Source: Methanocalculus alkaliphilus
GTDB taxonomy: Archaea > Halobacteriota > Methanomicrobia > Methanomicrobiales > Methanocorpusculaceae
Length of the DNA: 64,000 nt
NCBI RefSeq assembly: GCF_024170505.1
Contig: NZ_JALJYG010000006.1
Location: 62,001-126,000, forward strand
Reading direction: 5' to 3'
Part shown: positions 23,854 to 32,503 of the stretch, one piece after another
Layout: each line of letters opens with the position of its first letter
Position numbering within the stretch: position 1 is the first letter of the stretch
Program-made: the position numbers and the translations under genes
Notes under the pieces: model-generated
The model's database searches: none
Told to the model about the DNA's origin: nothing
Seen by the model: only the letters and a program-made list of their open reading frames with translations

Positions 23854-25912
23854 GCCATTCACCATGATGTTCGATCAGCCAGTTCTGCGAATGGCATCTC
23901 TCTTCTCCATCTGCCGGATGTATCTTCTCATACCGTCCATCCGGCAGGAGCTGCCATGATTTGACATTGTCTGCCAGATGGATCCTGAGGATTCTGATGA
24001 GGGCATTCCGTATCCTTTGGTCCCTGACCGGGAAGAGAACCTCCACACGCCGTCTCAGGTTCCTCTGCATCATATCAGAACTGCCAAGGAGCACTTCATC
24101 ATCGCCTCCGTTATGGAAATGGTAAATTCGGGCATGTTCAAGGAACCGCCCGACGATGGATCGCACAACAACGGTCTCGGAGACGCCGGGCAGCCCTGGC
24201 CTGAGGGCACAGAGACCCCGGACATTCAGATCAAGCCGCACCCCTTCCTGGCTTGCCCGGTAGAGTGCGCTGATGATATCCGGATCGAGAAGGCCGTTGA
24301 GCTTTAATGCAATATACCCGTCACCCTGTCGTCTCTGGTGGTCAATCTCCCGGTCGATCCGTCTGATGATCTCCTGCTGGAGGCTTACCGGGGCGACAAG
24401 GAGTTTCCTGTACTCCTCCTTTCCGACATAGCCGGTGAGGAGGTTAAAGAGTTCGGTGATGTCTGCTGCGATCTCGGGATCTGCCGTCAGGTAGCCGATA
24501 TCACCGTAGATGCGTGTCGTGACTGTGTTATAGTTTCCAGAGCTGAGATGAACGTACCGTCTGATGCCATCGGGCTCTCTCCTGACGATGAGGGCAAGTT
24601 TTGCATGGATCTTCAGCCTCTCATGGCCATAGACGACATGCACACCCTCATGCTCAAGTGCCCGTGCCCAGGTGATATTATTCTGCTCATCAAACTTCGC
24701 TTTCAGTTCAAGGACGACCGTCACCTGCTTCCCATGCTGCCTCGCCTTCATCAGGGCATCGACGATTGGAGAATTTTTATCGATCCGGTACAGGGTGATC
24801 TTGATGGCAAGGACATCCGGATCAATTGCGGCCTGGCGGAAGAGCCGGACGAGCGGATTGAAGCTGTCATAGGGGTGGTAGAAGAGGAAGTCCTCATTTC
24901 GGATTGCAGTAAAGAGATCCCGTTCCGCTGCAAGGGCGGGGTGAACAAAGGGGAGGAGCGGGGGATCCAGCAGATCAGGACGGGGCAGATTGTGGAGCTG
25001 CCAGAGATCGGCAAGCCCGATGAAGGATCCGACGCCATAGATATCACCCTGGCTCAGGCCGAGCCGTTCCGAGAGGAGGAGGATGAGGTCCGCAGGCATC
25101 CCGGAATCAACCTCAAGTCTGACCGGCATTCCGGTCCTCCGGCACTCGATACTCTCCTCGACTGCAGTGAGGAGATCCGATGCCTCATCGATGACAACCT
25201 TGATCTCCGCATCCCGTGTCAGGCGGAACCGGTATGATCGCTCCACCCTCATTCCTGGGAAGAGAACACCGAGATTCTCGGCGATGAGATCCTCAAGCAG
25301 GATGAACCTGTTCCTGGATGTGCCCTTTCCTGTCTCTACCGGGACAAACCTCCCGAAGGTGAGTGTCGGGATCTTCACCCTCGCAAGGTACTGCCTCTGC
25401 TCGGCGGAGCGGAGGACGACGAGAAGGTTCACCGAGAGATTTGAGATGAAAGGGAACGGGCGTGCGGCATCGATCGCCATTGGTGTCAGGATGGGGTAGA
25501 TCGTCGTTATGAAGTATTCCTGGACATACTCCCTCTCCTCATCGCTGAGATCAGCCATTGCGATGATCGAGACACCGGCGTCTGTCAGTTTCGGAAGAAG
25601 CCTCTCCCGCCAGCATGTATCATAGAGGCGGTAGAGTTCATCCACCTCAATCTGAATCCTCCAGAGAAGATCCACCGGCATAATTCCGTCAGGAGGAGCT
25701 TTCCAGACCCCGTCTTTGATCTGGTGTCTCAGTCCTGATACCCGGACCATGAAGAATTCGTCAAGATTTGCACCGCAGATTGCAAGGAACTTTACCTGCT
25801 CAAGGAGGGGATGTCCATCATCATGTGCCTCTGCAAGCACCCTGCGGTTAAAGGAGAGCCAGGAGAGCTCCCGATTGATGTAATACTCCGTGGATGTGAG
25901 ATCATGCGTCAT
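23837..25912 (-). CDS. ppk1: Polyphosphate kinase 1, paralogue A
   Basis: A 691-residue Ppk1 that reversibly polymerizes the gamma-phosphate of ATP. It has YYINRELSWLSFNRRVL at the N-terminus, the NLDEFFMVRVSGL motif, YHPYDSFNPLVRLFRQAA, the phospho-His region LKIHAKLALIVRRE, and YVHLSSGNYNTVTTRIY with the second His. All core domains are visible and the length is normal. It overlaps the upstream ppk1 paralogue by 11 nt and the CHAD gene downstream by 17 nt. It clearly differs in sequence from its neighbour, so the duplication is old. Confidence 0.95.
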   Translation of the reverse strand: MTHDLTSTEYYINRELSWLSFNRRVLAEAHDDGHPLLEQVKFLAICGANLDEFFMVRVSGLRHQIKDGVWKAPPDGIMPVDLLWRIQIEVDELYRLYDTCWRERLLPKLTDAGVSIIAMADLSDEEREYVQEYFITTIYPILTPMAIDAARPFPFISNLSVNLLVVLRSAEQRQYLARVKIPTLTFGRFVPVETGKGTSRNRFILLEDLIAENLGVLFPGMRVERSYRFRLTRDAEIKVVIDEASDLLTAVEESIECRRTGMPVRLEVDSGMPADLILLLSERLGLSQGDIYGVGSFIGLADLWQLHNLPRPDLLDPPLLPFVHPALAAERDLFTAIRNEDFLFYHPYDSFNPLVRLFRQAAIDPDVLAIKITLYRIDKNSPIVDALMKARQHGKQVTVVLELKAKFDEQNNITWARALEHEGVHVVYGHERLKIHAKLALIVRREPDGIRRYVHLSSGNYNTVTTRIYGDIGYLTADPEIAADITELFNLLTGYVGKEEYRKLLVAPVSLQQEIIRRIDREIDHQRRQGDGYIALKLNGLLDPDIISALYRASQEGVRLDLNVRGLCALRPGLPGVSETVVVRSIVGRFLEHARIYHFHNGGDDEVLLGSSDMMQRNLRRRVEVLFPVRDQRIRNALIRILRIHLADNVKSWQLLPDGRYEKIHPADGEERCHSQNWLIEHHGEWHGWKE

Positions 25913-28019
25913 GCCAGGCCCCCCTGTTTGTGATCATCCACCCCTGCGAGTCCAGGGGTTCCGGTCCGAGTTCCTGCCGCTGGTACCGGCCGTTCTCGTT
26001 CATCAGTCTCATCTTCAGGGTATCCTTGAGATGTATCCAGAGGATCTTCTCGATCAGCCTCTGCCGGATCGTTGCATCCCGTACCGGGTACAGGATCTCC
26101 ACTCTCCGATCAAGGTTTCGTGGCATCAGGTCCGCAGATCCGATTAAGACGTCCTCTTCCCCGCCGTTCCTGAAGTAAAAAATTCGTGTGTGCTCAAGGA
26201 AACGCCCTACAATGGAAGAGACGGTGATATTTCGGGAAAGGCCGTGTACTCCTGGCCTGAGGCAGCATATCCCCCGTACCTGGAGGTGAATTCTGACCCC
26301 CTCCTCCGATGCCCTGTAGAGTGCCGCTATACAGGCGGGATCGACAAGGGCATTACATTTGAAGACGATGCAGCCGTCACCGGTCTCACGGTGGCGCTGG
26401 ATCTCCCGGTTAATTCTCATGATGATATCATCACGCATCAGACCGTCCTTTCCATGGGAGACGAGGAATGTTCGGTATCGCCTCTTTGCCGAGTATCCGG
26501 TGAGCGCGTTGAAGAGATCGGCGGCATCGGATCCGACATCGGGATCAGCGGTAAAGATGCCGAGATCGGTATAGACCCGCGCCGTCTGGGCATTGTAGTT
26601 TCCGGTTCCGATGTGTGTATATGTGACGAGCCTCTCGCCTTCCCGCCTTATGACAATAGAGAGTTTGGCATGGACCTTCAGGCCGACGAGGCCATAGACG
26701 ACATGCACCCCGGCACGCTCCAGCGCCCGTGCCCAGACGATGTTATTCTCCTCGTCGAAGCGTGCCTTCAGCTCCACAAGGACCGTCACCTGCTTGCCGC
26801 GTTCACGCGCCTCCATCAGGGCCTCAACGATGGGAGAGTTGGTGCCGGCCCGGTAGAGTGTCTGTTTGATGGCAAGGACATCCGGATCACGGGCGGCCTG
26901 CCTGATGAATGCCACCACAGGGTTGAAGCTGTCATAGGGGTGGTAGAGGAGATAGTCACGCTGCCTGATGGCTGCGAAGATCTGCTTTTCATTCTCAAGG
27001 CCGGGAGGCGTTATCGGAAGAAATGGCGGGTCTTTCAGCTCGGGCCGGTTGATTCCCGTCAGCTCCATCAGGTCTGCCATCCCGATCGGCCCGGTGCTGG
27101 TATCGACCTGGCTTGGATGGAGATGAAGTTTTCCCGCGAGCATCTCCCGGATCCAGGATGGGACGGATCTGTCCACCTCAAGCCGTACAGGCTGGCCTAT
27201 CCGCCTGTGCTCGACACTTTCCTCGATGCTGGTGAGGAGATCTGATGCCTCGTCCTCCTCGATCTCAAAGTCTGCATCCCTCGTTACCCGGAATGGGTAT
27301 GCCGCCTCCACGTCCATCCCTGGGAAGAGGAGATCGAGGTTATCAGCAATGAGGTCTTCAAGCATGACGAAATGATAGTGTCTCTTCCCTGTATCCGGCA
27401 TCTCCACGAGCCTGATGAACCGTTTTACAATACCCCTTGGTACCTTGACCCTTGAGAAGAGTCGGCCACGCTGCGGGTGGTTGATGACCACGGCAAGATT
27501 CAGCGAGAGGTTGGATATAAACGGGAAGGGATGGGAGACATCAAAGGCCATCGGTGTAATGATCGGAAAAATATCCTTTATAAACCGTTCACGGGCCTTT
27601 TCTCTCCACTCCGGGGGGAGATCGTCCATCCTGTGGATGAAGATCCCTTCATCACGGAGCCGGGGGAGCAGATACTCCTCCCAGCATTCTGTCGCCTCTT
27701 CAAGGAGGGGGAGGAGTTCTGATCGGATCCCTGCGATCTGTTCTGCTGGTGAGAGGGCATCGGGGGGGCGCTCCAGTGCCCCGGCTGCCACCTGGCGCCA
27801 GAGTCCTGAGAGGCGTATCATCACAAATTCATCGAGATTGTTTGAGAATATCGAGAGGAACTTGACCCGCTCAAGGAGCGGGTGGTCGCTCTCCCATGCC
27901 TCCTCGAGGACTCTTCGGTTAAATTGTATCCAGGAGAGTTCACGGTTAAAGAAGACCTTCGGTGTGTTTATGAGGACCTGATCTGTCGTATCATCCCGGA
28001 TGATGGCATCTCCGTCCAT
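25902..28019 (-). CDS. ppk1: Polyphosphate kinase 1, paralogue B
   Basis: About 705 residues from the ATG at 28019; in-frame ATGs at 28028, 28037 and 28067 would add up to 16 residues. The same Ppk1 landmarks are present: VFFNRELSWIQFNRRVL, NNLDEFVMIRLSGL, YHPYDSFNPVVAFIRQAA, LKVHAKLSIVIRRE and YTHIGTGNYNAQTARVY. The last segment is closer to the bacterial form than in paralogue A. It is the first gene of the four-gene polyphosphate operon. The divergent HEAT-repeat gene starts 76 bp away, so the shared gap probably holds both promoters. Confidence 0.95.
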   Translation of the reverse strand: MDGDAIIRDDTTDQVLINTPKVFFNRELSWIQFNRRVLEEAWESDHPLLERVKFLSIFSNNLDEFVMIRLSGLWRQVAAGALERPPDALSPAEQIAGIRSELLPLLEEATECWEEYLLPRLRDEGIFIHRMDDLPPEWREKARERFIKDIFPIITPMAFDVSHPFPFISNLSLNLAVVINHPQRGRLFSRVKVPRGIVKRFIRLVEMPDTGKRHYHFVMLEDLIADNLDLLFPGMDVEAAYPFRVTRDADFEIEEDEASDLLTSIEESVEHRRIGQPVRLEVDRSVPSWIREMLAGKLHLHPSQVDTSTGPIGMADLMELTGINRPELKDPPFLPITPPGLENEKQIFAAIRQRDYLLYHPYDSFNPVVAFIRQAARDPDVLAIKQTLYRAGTNSPIVEALMEARERGKQVTVLVELKARFDEENNIVWARALERAGVHVVYGLVGLKVHAKLSIVIRREGERLVTYTHIGTGNYNAQTARVYTDLGIFTADPDVGSDAADLFNALTGYSAKRRYRTFLVSHGKDGLMRDDIIMRINREIQRHRETGDGCIVFKCNALVDPACIAALYRASEEGVRIHLQVRGICCLRPGVHGLSRNITVSSIVGRFLEHTRIFYFRNGGEEDVLIGSADLMPRNLDRRVEILYPVRDATIRQRLIEKILWIHLKDTLKMRLMNENGRYQRQELGPEPLDSQGWMITNRGAWHDA

Positions 28020-28073
28020 TATGATCATTGATACCATTGGGCTTGATGCAGATATTTGTTCCCGCATACGGAT

Positions 28074-28094
28074 CTATCTTCCAAAAGAAGATAG
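28074..28094. repeat. Inverted repeat before the HEAT-repeat gene
   Basis: CTATCTT (28074-28080) and AAGATAG (28088-28094) form 7-bp arms around the spacer ccaaaag and end one base before the ATG at 28096. It could be an operator or a small leader hairpin controlling translation. It may also be chance. Confidence 0.35.
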
Positions 28095-28095
28095 T

Positions 28096-28611
28096 ATGGC
28101 AGGGCAAAGAGAGATCATGCATCTTCATCCGGATGAGAGGAGCACCGTCTCTTTTGAGGAGACTGTGACAGCAATGCTTACCGCACCATCTGCCGACGAG
28201 AAGATAACCCATCTGAGATCTCTTACAGCGATGGATGGCCGCCGTGCCATCCCTCATCTCATTGCGGCACTGCGGGATGATGATAAAACGGTCCGGGCCT
28301 CGGCATCCGCATTCCTTACCTCCATCGGTGAGGGGGCTATTCCTGAGCTTGCAGCACTTCTGAAGGATCAGTGGTGGATAGTCCGGTACCGTGCCTGCGA
28401 GGCACTCGGGGAGATGAAGAGTTCCCAGACGCTTCCTCATCTCAGAAGATCCCTCCAGGATGAGAGGGATCATGTCCGGTACATGGCAGCCAAAGGGCTC
28501 GGCAGTCTTGGCAATCCTGCTGTTATTCAGGATATTACACCGCTCCTTGATGACGAGAACCCGTATGTCCGGGATATGGCACGGCGGGCGATTCAATCTC
28601 TCAGAGGGTGA
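28096..28611 (+). CDS. HEAT-repeat (PBS lyase type) protein
   Basis: A 171-residue all-helical repeat protein. Repeats of about 31 residues are plain: RRAIPHLIAALRDDDKTVRA, GAIPELAALLKDQWWIVRYR, QTLPHLRRSLQDERDHVRYM and AVIQDITPLLDDENPYVRDM. The ATG at 28096 is preferred over an upstream one that would lie inside the ppk1 start region. Such proteins act as scaffolds or protein-binding modules; the partner is unknown. It is divergent from the polyphosphate operon, and its end overlaps the convergent Hsp20 gene by 11 nt. Confidence 0.85.
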   Translation: MAGQREIMHLHPDERSTVSFEETVTAMLTAPSADEKITHLRSLTAMDGRRAIPHLIAALRDDDKTVRASASAFLTSIGEGAIPELAALLKDQWWIVRYRACEALGEMKSSQTLPHLRRSLQDERDHVRYMAAKGLGSLGNPAVIQDITPLLDDENPYVRDMARRAIQSLRG

Positions 28612-28975
28612 AGAAGACCGGTTTGCGGCAGAGGATATCCATCACCCCGTTGCGCACCGTGTAATTTGAATGGAAGACATTGATCCTGGTCGGGAGGGGT
28701 ATCCAGGTCTCGTGTTCGTTGACGACGATGGCAACTCTCTCCCTCTCGATCCTGGCATAGGGTGCCGATTTCAACATATTCTCAGGCGGGAGTCCGGCGG
28801 TGATATAAATCCGGTTTTCTGTCTCGATCATCTCAAATGGGAGATCAGCCGGGGGGGAGTAGGTTGGAACCAGAAGGTACCCGCCAAATCCGCCTTCGGG
28901 CCTGAGGATACACCCAATGATCCGCAGGGTTCCGGGACGCTTCCTGTACTCATCTTCAGGTCTGTACTGCTCCAT
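28601..28975 (-). CDS. Hsp20/alpha-crystallin-like protein
   Basis: A 124-residue protein starting MEQYRPEDEYRKRPG at 28975. The C-terminal part has the beta-sandwich pattern of small heat-shock proteins: PFEMIETENRIYITAGLPP, then YARIERERVAIVVN, then VRNGVMDILCRK, where G-V-x-D-I-x resembles the GVLxI core. It overlaps the upstream ArsR-like regulator by 20 nt. Pairs of an ArsR-type regulator and a short Hsp20 are common in Methanomicrobiales, so it is probably stress-regulated by that partner (inference). Confidence 0.72.
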   Translation of the reverse strand: MEQYRPEDEYRKRPGTLRIIGCILRPEGGFGGYLLVPTYSPPADLPFEMIETENRIYITAGLPPENMLKSAPYARIERERVAIVVNEHETWIPLPTRINVFHSNYTVRNGVMDILCRKPVFFTL

Positions 28976-29588
28976 ACATCCCGGCAATCCTGTACCGTTC
29001 CCCCTCCTTCGTGACGATACCCCTTGATCCCAGACGCCCAAGCGCTATAGTGACCGCCTCTGGATCCCTCTCCATCACTTCGACGAGCTCGCCGAGGGTG
29101 AGATCCTGGTGGGAGAGCGTGATGATGATATCAAGATCCAGGTCGTCTTCACAGACCCCCCTGCTCATCCTGAAGATATCGTTCATCGTCGCCTCGATAT
29201 CATGCTCAAGATTCTCAAGGGTGTCAAGGATACTCTCCCGTGCCCGTGCCATGCGCCTGAGCATTGAGAGGGATTCGATAAGACGGAGATCGGCTGAAGG
29301 GAGGCCTGCCACCCGCATCCCGTCTCCGTTCTTCCTCATCGAGACGACGATGTCAAATTCCTGGGAGAGATAATAATATTTCCTCCTCCGTTCATCGAGG
29401 AAGGAGGAGATGAGTGCCTCCCGCTCCATCATACCGAGATGATCGATCACCGCTTTTGGTGATATGATGAGACGGTCGGATATCTCGGTGACAAAACAGG
29501 GTTTTTGCCGAAGCAGCTCGATAATCCGCCTTCGATTACGATTTCCAAGGATGTCGAGCAGGCGGGAAACCTCGACGTGATTAAGCAT
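28956..29588 (-). CDS. ArsR-like winged-helix transcriptional regulator
   Basis: A 210-residue regulator. The N-terminal winged helix has LLDILGNRNRRRIIELLRQK, FVTEISDRLIISPKAVIDHLG and the wing SSFLDERRRKYYYLSQEF. The remaining half, with LDTLENLEHDIEATMND and LTLGELVEVMERDPEAVTIA, appears to hold a coiled coil and a second winged helix. No metal-binding Cys pair is seen, so the signal is not metal-like by sequence. It is transcribed with the Hsp20-like gene and has a perfect palindrome right at its start, which suggests self-control. Confidence 0.85.
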   Translation of the reverse strand: MLNHVEVSRLLDILGNRNRRRIIELLRQKPCFVTEISDRLIISPKAVIDHLGMMEREALISSFLDERRRKYYYLSQEFDIVVSMRKNGDGMRVAGLPSADLRLIESLSMLRRMARARESILDTLENLEHDIEATMNDIFRMSRGVCEDDLDLDIIITLSHQDLTLGELVEVMERDPEAVTIALGRLGSRGIVTKEGERYRIAGMYGAVQT

Positions 29589-29589
29589 A

Positions 29590-29604
29590 CTAACATTATG
29601 TTAG
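29590..29604. promoter_or_regulatory. Palindromic operator at the ArsR-like gene start
   Basis: CTAACAT-T-ATGTTAG is a perfect 15-bp palindrome ending one base before the ATG (complement at 29586-29588). On the minus strand a TATA-like TTTTTTATACT lies at about 29611-29621, so the transcript would start within or next to the palindrome. Binding here would block initiation, the usual layout for archaeal autorepression. Confidence 0.6.
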
Positions 29605-29629
29605 GATTTTTAGTATAAAAAAGTTGGTA

Positions 29630-31093
29630 TCAGGTGAGCCGATAGTTCGGGGCTTCATCTGTTATCATGATGTTATGTGGATGGCTCTCGTTGTATCCCG
29701 CTGAGGTGATCCTGACAAAACGTGACCGCTTCTGGAGGTCAGTGATCGTCTTTGCACCGGTATAGCCCATCGCCGACTTGAGGCCGCCGATAATCTGGTA
29801 GATGATATCAGATACCTCGCCGATATAGGGGATTGCTCCCTCGACACCTTCCGGCACAAACTTTGTTGCACCGATCCCCTTTGACTGGAAGTACCGGTCA
29901 CTTGACTGGCCGCCTGTCATGACACCAAGCGATCCCATTCCACGGTACTGCTTGTACCGCCGTCCTTTGATGACGATTATCCTGCCGGGCGACTCATCGG
30001 TTCCTGCAAGCATACTCCCCATCATCACGCAGTCCGCACCCGCAGCGATCGCCTTTGCGACATCACCTGAGTACCGGATGCCACCGTCAGCGATCACCGG
30101 GACTCCTGTACCGTTCATCACATCCGCAACCGCCGCGATGGCCGATATCTGGGGTACTCCGACACCGGCGACGATCCGGGTTGTACAGATCGATCCCGGA
30201 CCTATACCGACCTTGATCCCATCGACATCATTCACAAACTCTTCTGCTGCCTGCCGTGTTGCGATATTCCCTGCAACGCAGTCGGCCTTTGCGCTCTCCT
30301 TAATCTCGCGGAACGCCTTGACGACCTTCATGTTATGGCCATGGGCGCAGTCGACGACGAGGGCGTCAACCTCTGCGTCATCAAGGAGCATCGCACGTTC
30401 AAAGTCGAATGGGCCAACGGCTGCTGCCACCCGGAGGCGGCCATGTTCATCCCTGTTTGCACGGGGGAACTGCCGCTTCTCGAGGACATCCTGCATCGTG
30501 ATGATTCCAAGCAGGCCCCCATCAGCATGAAGGACGGGGAGCCGTTCCACCTTGTTTGTGTACATGATCTCAAGGGCCTGCTCAGGGGTGATGGATTCAT
30601 TGACACTGATGGGATCATGGGTCATCACCCTGTTGACCGGTTCACTCCCGCGCTTGCCGACAATTGCCCGTATATCACGTCTGCTGACGATACCGACCAG
30701 ATTGCCATCTTCAAGAACCGGAACTCCTCCGATACCATGTTCGTTCATCAGTCGCTCAACGGCGATGATGGTCGCTTCCGGCTCAACAAAGAGAACATGC
30801 CGTTCGATAAGATCCTCGGCACGCTTGACAATCCGGACCATCTCCGCTTCATCTTCTGCGGTGAGGTTCCGGTGGATCACACCGATTCCACCCTCCCTTG
30901 CAAGGGTGACTGCCATATGGGACTCGGTGACGGTATCCATCGCAGAACTGCAGATCGGAATGTGGATAGGAACATTCTTTGAGAATCTGGATCTGACATC
31001 AGCCTCACTTGGCTCAACATAGGACTCAGCAGGCTCGAGGAGAACATCATCGAATGTCAGTGAGTATGGGATCTTGAACTTCTCTTCAAACAT
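29630..31093 (-). CDS. guaB: Inosine-5'-monophosphate dehydrogenase
   Basis: A 487-residue IMPDH that makes XMP for GTP synthesis. It has YSLTFDDVLLEPAES at the N-terminus, two CBS domains at about 95-205 (GIGGVPVLEDGNLVGIVSRRD, VERLPVLHADGGLLGIITMQD), the catalytic loop GIGPGSICTTRIVAGVG with the active Cys, and the flap MGSLGVM. Length and motifs are standard. It is 2 bp downstream of mfnB on the same strand, and the two probably share a transcript. Confidence 0.97.
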   Translation of the reverse strand: MFEEKFKIPYSLTFDDVLLEPAESYVEPSEADVRSRFSKNVPIHIPICSSAMDTVTESHMAVTLAREGGIGVIHRNLTAEDEAEMVRIVKRAEDLIERHVLFVEPEATIIAVERLMNEHGIGGVPVLEDGNLVGIVSRRDIRAIVGKRGSEPVNRVMTHDPISVNESITPEQALEIMYTNKVERLPVLHADGGLLGIITMQDVLEKRQFPRANRDEHGRLRVAAAVGPFDFERAMLLDDAEVDALVVDCAHGHNMKVVKAFREIKESAKADCVAGNIATRQAAEEFVNDVDGIKVGIGPGSICTTRIVAGVGVPQISAIAAVADVMNGTGVPVIADGGIRYSGDVAKAIAAGADCVMMGSMLAGTDESPGRIIVIKGRRYKQYRGMGSLGVMTGGQSSDRYFQSKGIGATKFVPEGVEGAIPYIGEVSDIIYQIIGGLKSAMGYTGAKTITDLQKRSRFVRITSAGYNESHPHNIMITDEAPNYRLT

Positions 31094-31095
31094 GA

Positions 31096-31788
31096 TTACC
31101 CCCGGATGAGATCAATCGCCTTCTCGACCAGTGCCGGATTGATAACACCTGATCGATCGCCGCCGCAGACCATGCCCCGCACACCGATGATATCGGGATC
31201 TATCCTTCTGAGGAGGGGAAGATCCTCAAATTTGAGGGTTCCGGCAAGTGCCGTCTTCATATTGAGCCGGCGGTTCTCCCGTGTAAACTCAGTCAGCTCG
31301 CTCTCATCCATAAACTCAAAGGTGCTCTTCCCATCCTTAACTCCTGTGTCGACCATGGATACATCCGCCCCCTCTTCGGCGGCAATCTGTGCCATATCAA
31401 ACGGGGATATCGCATTGAGGCGTTCATAGTCTGAGTATGCGGCGATGACGACCGTCTTCTCAGGAAACTCCGGCTTGATCGCCCTGACGACGGCCTGGAT
31501 CACCGAACGCGCATCATCCTGATCTGAAAACAAGAGTCCAATCTTGACATAATCGGCACCTGCGCAGGCTGCACCATACGCTGCAAGCGCGGCTGTTCCT
31601 GGTTTCGGGGAGAAATCACCGATGGCAGCAGATACAGGCTTCATTCCGGCCAGTTCCTTGATAGATCGGATTACCCATGGGAAGTTTGCACCAAGGGATC
31701 CCTCTGCAGGACGCTTCACATCGATAATGTCAGCTGAAAGAGAGAATTTCGCCTCTTCCAAAGAACTCGGGCTGACAAGCAATTGCAT
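31096..31788 (-). CDS. mfnB: (5-formylfuran-3-yl)methyl phosphate synthase
   Basis: About 230 residues from the ATG at 31788, giving MQLLVSPSSLEEAKFSL. The family markers ADIIDVKRPAEGSLGANFPWVI, DYVKIGLLFSD, VSMVDTGVKDG and TALAGTLKFEDLPLL are present, including the Lys residues of the TIM-barrel active site. MfnB makes 4-HFC-P, the furan precursor of methanofuran, the C1 carrier of the first step of methanogenesis. It is a strong methanogen marker. It is divergent from a HisA-like gene with a 40-bp gap. Confidence 0.95.
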   Translation of the reverse strand: MQLLVSPSSLEEAKFSLSADIIDVKRPAEGSLGANFPWVIRSIKELAGMKPVSAAIGDFSPKPGTAALAAYGAACAGADYVKIGLLFSDQDDARSVIQAVVRAIKPEFPEKTVVIAAYSDYERLNAISPFDMAQIAAEEGADVSMVDTGVKDGKSTFEFMDESELTEFTRENRRLNMKTALAGTLKFEDLPLLRRIDPDIIGVRGMVCGGDRSGVINPALVEKAIDLIRG

Positions 31789-31828
31789 AGAACTTAATGA
31801 TCCCGGAGGATAATAGTGATTACGTTTC

Positions 31829-32503
31829 ATGATGAAGCTCGTTTGTGCAATGGATCTCCTGGGTGGCCAGGTGGTGCATGGGAGGTCCGGGAATCGATCT
31901 TCCTATACACCGCTCACCTGGGGACTCTCCCCGACGGCGGAGCCGGGAGGATATCTCAACGTGATCCGTCCGCGGTATCTGTATATCGCTGATCTCGACC
32001 GGATTGCCGGAACCGGATCCCATGATGAGCTTGTTCTCGGCTTCTCCGGGCTCGTCGACCGCTGCTATCTGGATCGTGGATGCCGGTTTCCCGGTGATAT
32101 CCTCAGAGCACCCTTTATTGAGAATGTCATCGGCACCGAGACGGCAGGGCCGGATCTCTCTGGTTTTTATGGCGGATATCTCAGTGTGGATGTGAAGGAT
32201 GGGCACGTCGTCCCGACCGGTGAGGATCCGGTCTCCCTCCTCTCCCGCGCAGAGACGATGCAGTTTGATGGATGTATTTATTTACAGATCACCGCTGTAG
32301 GGTCTTCCTCAGGGATCGATCCCGGCGAGGCGGCGCGTATCCGATCGGCAACCGATCTCTCCCTCTTCTATGGAGGGGGTGTCCGGGGTGAGGAGGATCT
32401 TGGCATCCTCCATGATGCCGGGTTTGATGGCGCGATTATCGCAACTGCGCTTCATACCGGAGCCATACCACCTGATCTCATCAGGAGGGGTCTCTTCTGC
32501 TGA
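31829..32503 (+). CDS. HisA/HisF-like TIM-barrel protein
   Basis: A 224-residue TIM-barrel protein. It has LVCAMDLLGGQVVHGRSGNR at the N-terminus, which resembles the HisA start with catalytic Asp and VVHG, then YLYIADLDRIAGTGSHDEL and FYGGGVRGEEDLGILHDAGFDGAII. It is shorter than HisA and lacks a clear second half-barrel Asp. Methanogen relatives of this type occur by methanofuran genes and are often called HisA-like; the reaction is not known to me. It is divergent from mfnB and overlaps tmk. Confidence 0.72.
   Translation: MMKLVCAMDLLGGQVVHGRSGNRSSYTPLTWGLSPTAEPGGYLNVIRPRYLYIADLDRIAGTGSHDELVLGFSGLVDRCYLDRGCRFPGDILRAPFIENVIGTETAGPDLSGFYGGYLSVDVKDGHVVPTGEDPVSLLSRAETMQFDGCIYLQITAVGSSSGIDPGEAARIRSATDLSLFYGGGVRGEEDLGILHDAGFDGAIIATALHTGAIPPDLIRRGLFC

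Noticed and set aside
26190-27245. Long antisense open frame inside ppk1-B (351 codons)
   Set aside because: It mirrors a highly conserved coding gene of high GC; similar antisense frames occur inside ppk1-A (24338-25237), leuA (18637-19263) and trmI (7111-7929). None shows a domain.
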